Assembly (NCBI GenBank): GCA_027717875.1
Contig: JALLOL010000145.1
Coordinates: 1 to 6,521, forward strand
DNA: 6,521 bases
DNA from: Acidobacteria bacterium AH-259-L09
GTDB taxonomy: Bacteria > Acidobacteriota > UBA6911 > RPQK01
Reading direction: 5' to 3'
Part shown: in pieces, positions 6,080 to 6,521 of the stretch
Numbering within the stretch: the stretch's first letter is position 1
Layout: every line of letters begins with the position of its first letter
Notes under the pieces: generated by a model
Database searches by the model: none
Seen by the model: the letters and a program-made list of their open reading frames with translations, nothing else
Told to the model about the DNA's origin: nothing
Translations under genes and position numbers: made by a program

Positions 6080-6087
6080 TTTTTCTT
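6063..6087 (+). terminator. Intrinsic terminator-like hairpin 31 bases before the HU start codon
   Basis: AAAGGTC (6063-6069) and GACCTTT (6076-6082) form a perfect seven-pair stem around the loop ACTTGG, and the transcript continues in TTCTT, giving a U-rich tract that overlaps the right arm. It reads in the plus direction only. As no supported gene ends upstream, and a promoter lies about 85 bases before it, it probably terminates or attenuates HU transcription, or makes a short leader RNA. Confidence 0.55.
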
Positions 6088-6109
6088 ACTCTCTTACCCT
6101 CCACGCGTT

Positions 6110-6118
6110 GGAGAAGGA
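6110..6118 (+). promoter_or_regulatory. Ribosome binding site of the HU gene
   Basis: GGAGAAGGA directly precedes the ATG at 6119. GGAG at 6110-6113 with a 5-base gap is a good Shine-Dalgarno and fixes the start. It lies downstream of the terminator-like hairpin and is not sequestered by it. Confidence 0.7.
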
Positions 6119-6394
6119 ATGACCAAAGCTGAATTAGTTGATGAAGTCTCTGAGAATTCCGGCCTAACAAAGCAGGATGCTGAAGTCGTGGTGCAAACTG
6201 TTCTGGTCAGCATCGTCGATGCTTTAAATTCCGGGGAAGCAGTTGAACTCCGAGGCTTCGGCAGTTTCCGACTGCGACACAGAACGCCACGGCTAGGCCG
6301 TAACCCGAAGACCGGTCAAGCAGTCCAGGTTCCCGCCAAGAGAGTTCCGTACTTCAAGCCAGGCAAAGCATTAAGAGAACTCATCAACTCCTAG
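6119..6394 (+). CDS. HU/IHF-family nucleoid DNA-binding protein
   Basis: A complete 91-residue protein, the standard length of the family. The N-terminal helices (MTKAELVDEVSENSGLTK and onward to about residue 38) build the dimer body. Residues 45-50 are RGFGSF and residues 58-66 are RLGRNPKTG, which match the family signature; Pro63 is the residue at the tip of the beta-arm that inserts into the minor groove and bends DNA. The C-terminal VPYFKPGKALRELIN is also typical. It acts as a homo- or heterodimer in the cytoplasm, compacting DNA and assisting recombination, replication and transcription. The start is fixed by a strong ribosome site. The gene stands alone, behind a leader with a terminator-like hairpin, so expression may be attenuated. 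The sequence has features of both HU and IHF-beta, so I give no symbol. Family assignment is very secure. Confidence 0.97.
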   Translation: MTKAELVDEVSENSGLTKQDAEVVVQTVLVSIVDALNSGEAVELRGFGSFRLRHRTPRLGRNPKTGQAVQVPAKRVPYFKPGKALRELINS

Positions 6395-6407
6395 AAGTCC
6401 CCACTAA

Positions 6408-6473
6408 ATGCCTCAGGGTCCCGTCGTCCTTAACTGGTTTGAAGAACTCAAACGCCTGGTGCCGACGGAGTGA
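6408..6473 (+). pseudogene. 21-codon remnant of a WD40/protein-kinase-type C-terminus
   Basis: ATG at 6408, just after an in-frame TAA, begins a 21-codon frame ending PVVLNWFEELKRLVPTE and TGA. The pattern LNWFEELKRLVP is one I recall as the closing segment of large acidobacterial Ser/Thr kinase or TolB/WD40-propeller proteins; that is memory, not a search. Everything upstream of these residues in such a gene is missing, since the HU gene ends 14 bases earlier. I therefore take it for a deletion scar. It has no ribosome site of its own, and a functional small peptide is less likely. Confidence 0.4.
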
Positions 6474-6521
6474 TTTTCGCCTGCCGTATGGTGGGCAGAA
6501 CAGACCCATCTATCTTTCGAA

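Noticed and set aside
6481..6498. CTGCC / GGCAG hairpin near the right edge as a terminator
   Set aside because: Only five pairs with an eight-base loop and no following T-run.
1..6521. CRISPR array, tRNA, rRNA or prophage attachment sites
   Set aside because: I saw no regularly spaced repeats, no tRNA cloverleaf and no rRNA-like sequence. TTTCGAA at both window ends is a short chance match.

Overview
The window looks like a chromosomal segment of an environmental bacterium, most probably an acidobacterium or a close relative. The lineage is an inference from three points: the style of the HU/IHF-like protein, a short 3' remnant ending PVVLNWFEELKRLVPTE that I recall as a typical C-terminus of acidobacterial WD40/protein-kinase proteins, and the secreted propeller, sialidase-like and CocE-type proteins. 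Base composition is close to balanced by eye. I could not run any database search, so family names rest on motifs I can read.

Layout. (1) From the left edge to 1241, plus strand: the C-terminal two thirds of a CocE/NonD-type alpha/beta hydrolase, with catalytic Asp and His visible and the Ser region outside the window. (2) From 1242 to 2540: a debris zone with no intact gene of recognised function. It holds a small minus-strand ORF of unknown worth, the right end of an IS3-type insertion sequence with the last codons of its transposase, a 44-codon unassigned fragment, the first 129 residues of a HerA/DUF87-like ATPase that stops just after its Walker A region, and an antisense 57-codon fragment whose stop lies 7 bases from the ATPase stop. 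(3) From 2541 to 5617 (or 5653), minus strand: two exported proteins transcribed in the same direction. The upstream one is a sialidase-fold (Asp-box) protein with a CxCC motif. The downstream one fuses an NHL-like beta-propeller to a C-terminal TlpA-type thioredoxin domain. About 200 bases with a strong GC hairpin separate them. (4) From 5618 to 6118: a divergent intergenic region with a 12-base perfect palindrome near the sialidase-like gene, and a sigma70-like promoter, leader and terminator-like hairpin in front of the HU gene. (5) 6119 to 6394, plus strand: an intact HU/IHF-family gene. (6) After it, the 21-codon remnant of a C-terminus.

How the parts may work together. The two minus-strand proteins are both predicted to leave the cytoplasm. 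One carries a redox-active CPPC thioredoxin site and its neighbour carries four cysteines (CxCC plus GCPVNGP), so a redox or metal-loading partnership is possible but unproven. The HU gene appears to be reached only through a leader where a 9-base segment just after the predicted transcription start is perfectly complementary to the loop and right arm of the terminator. That is the arrangement of a transcription attenuator, and it is the most interesting regulatory signal I found here.
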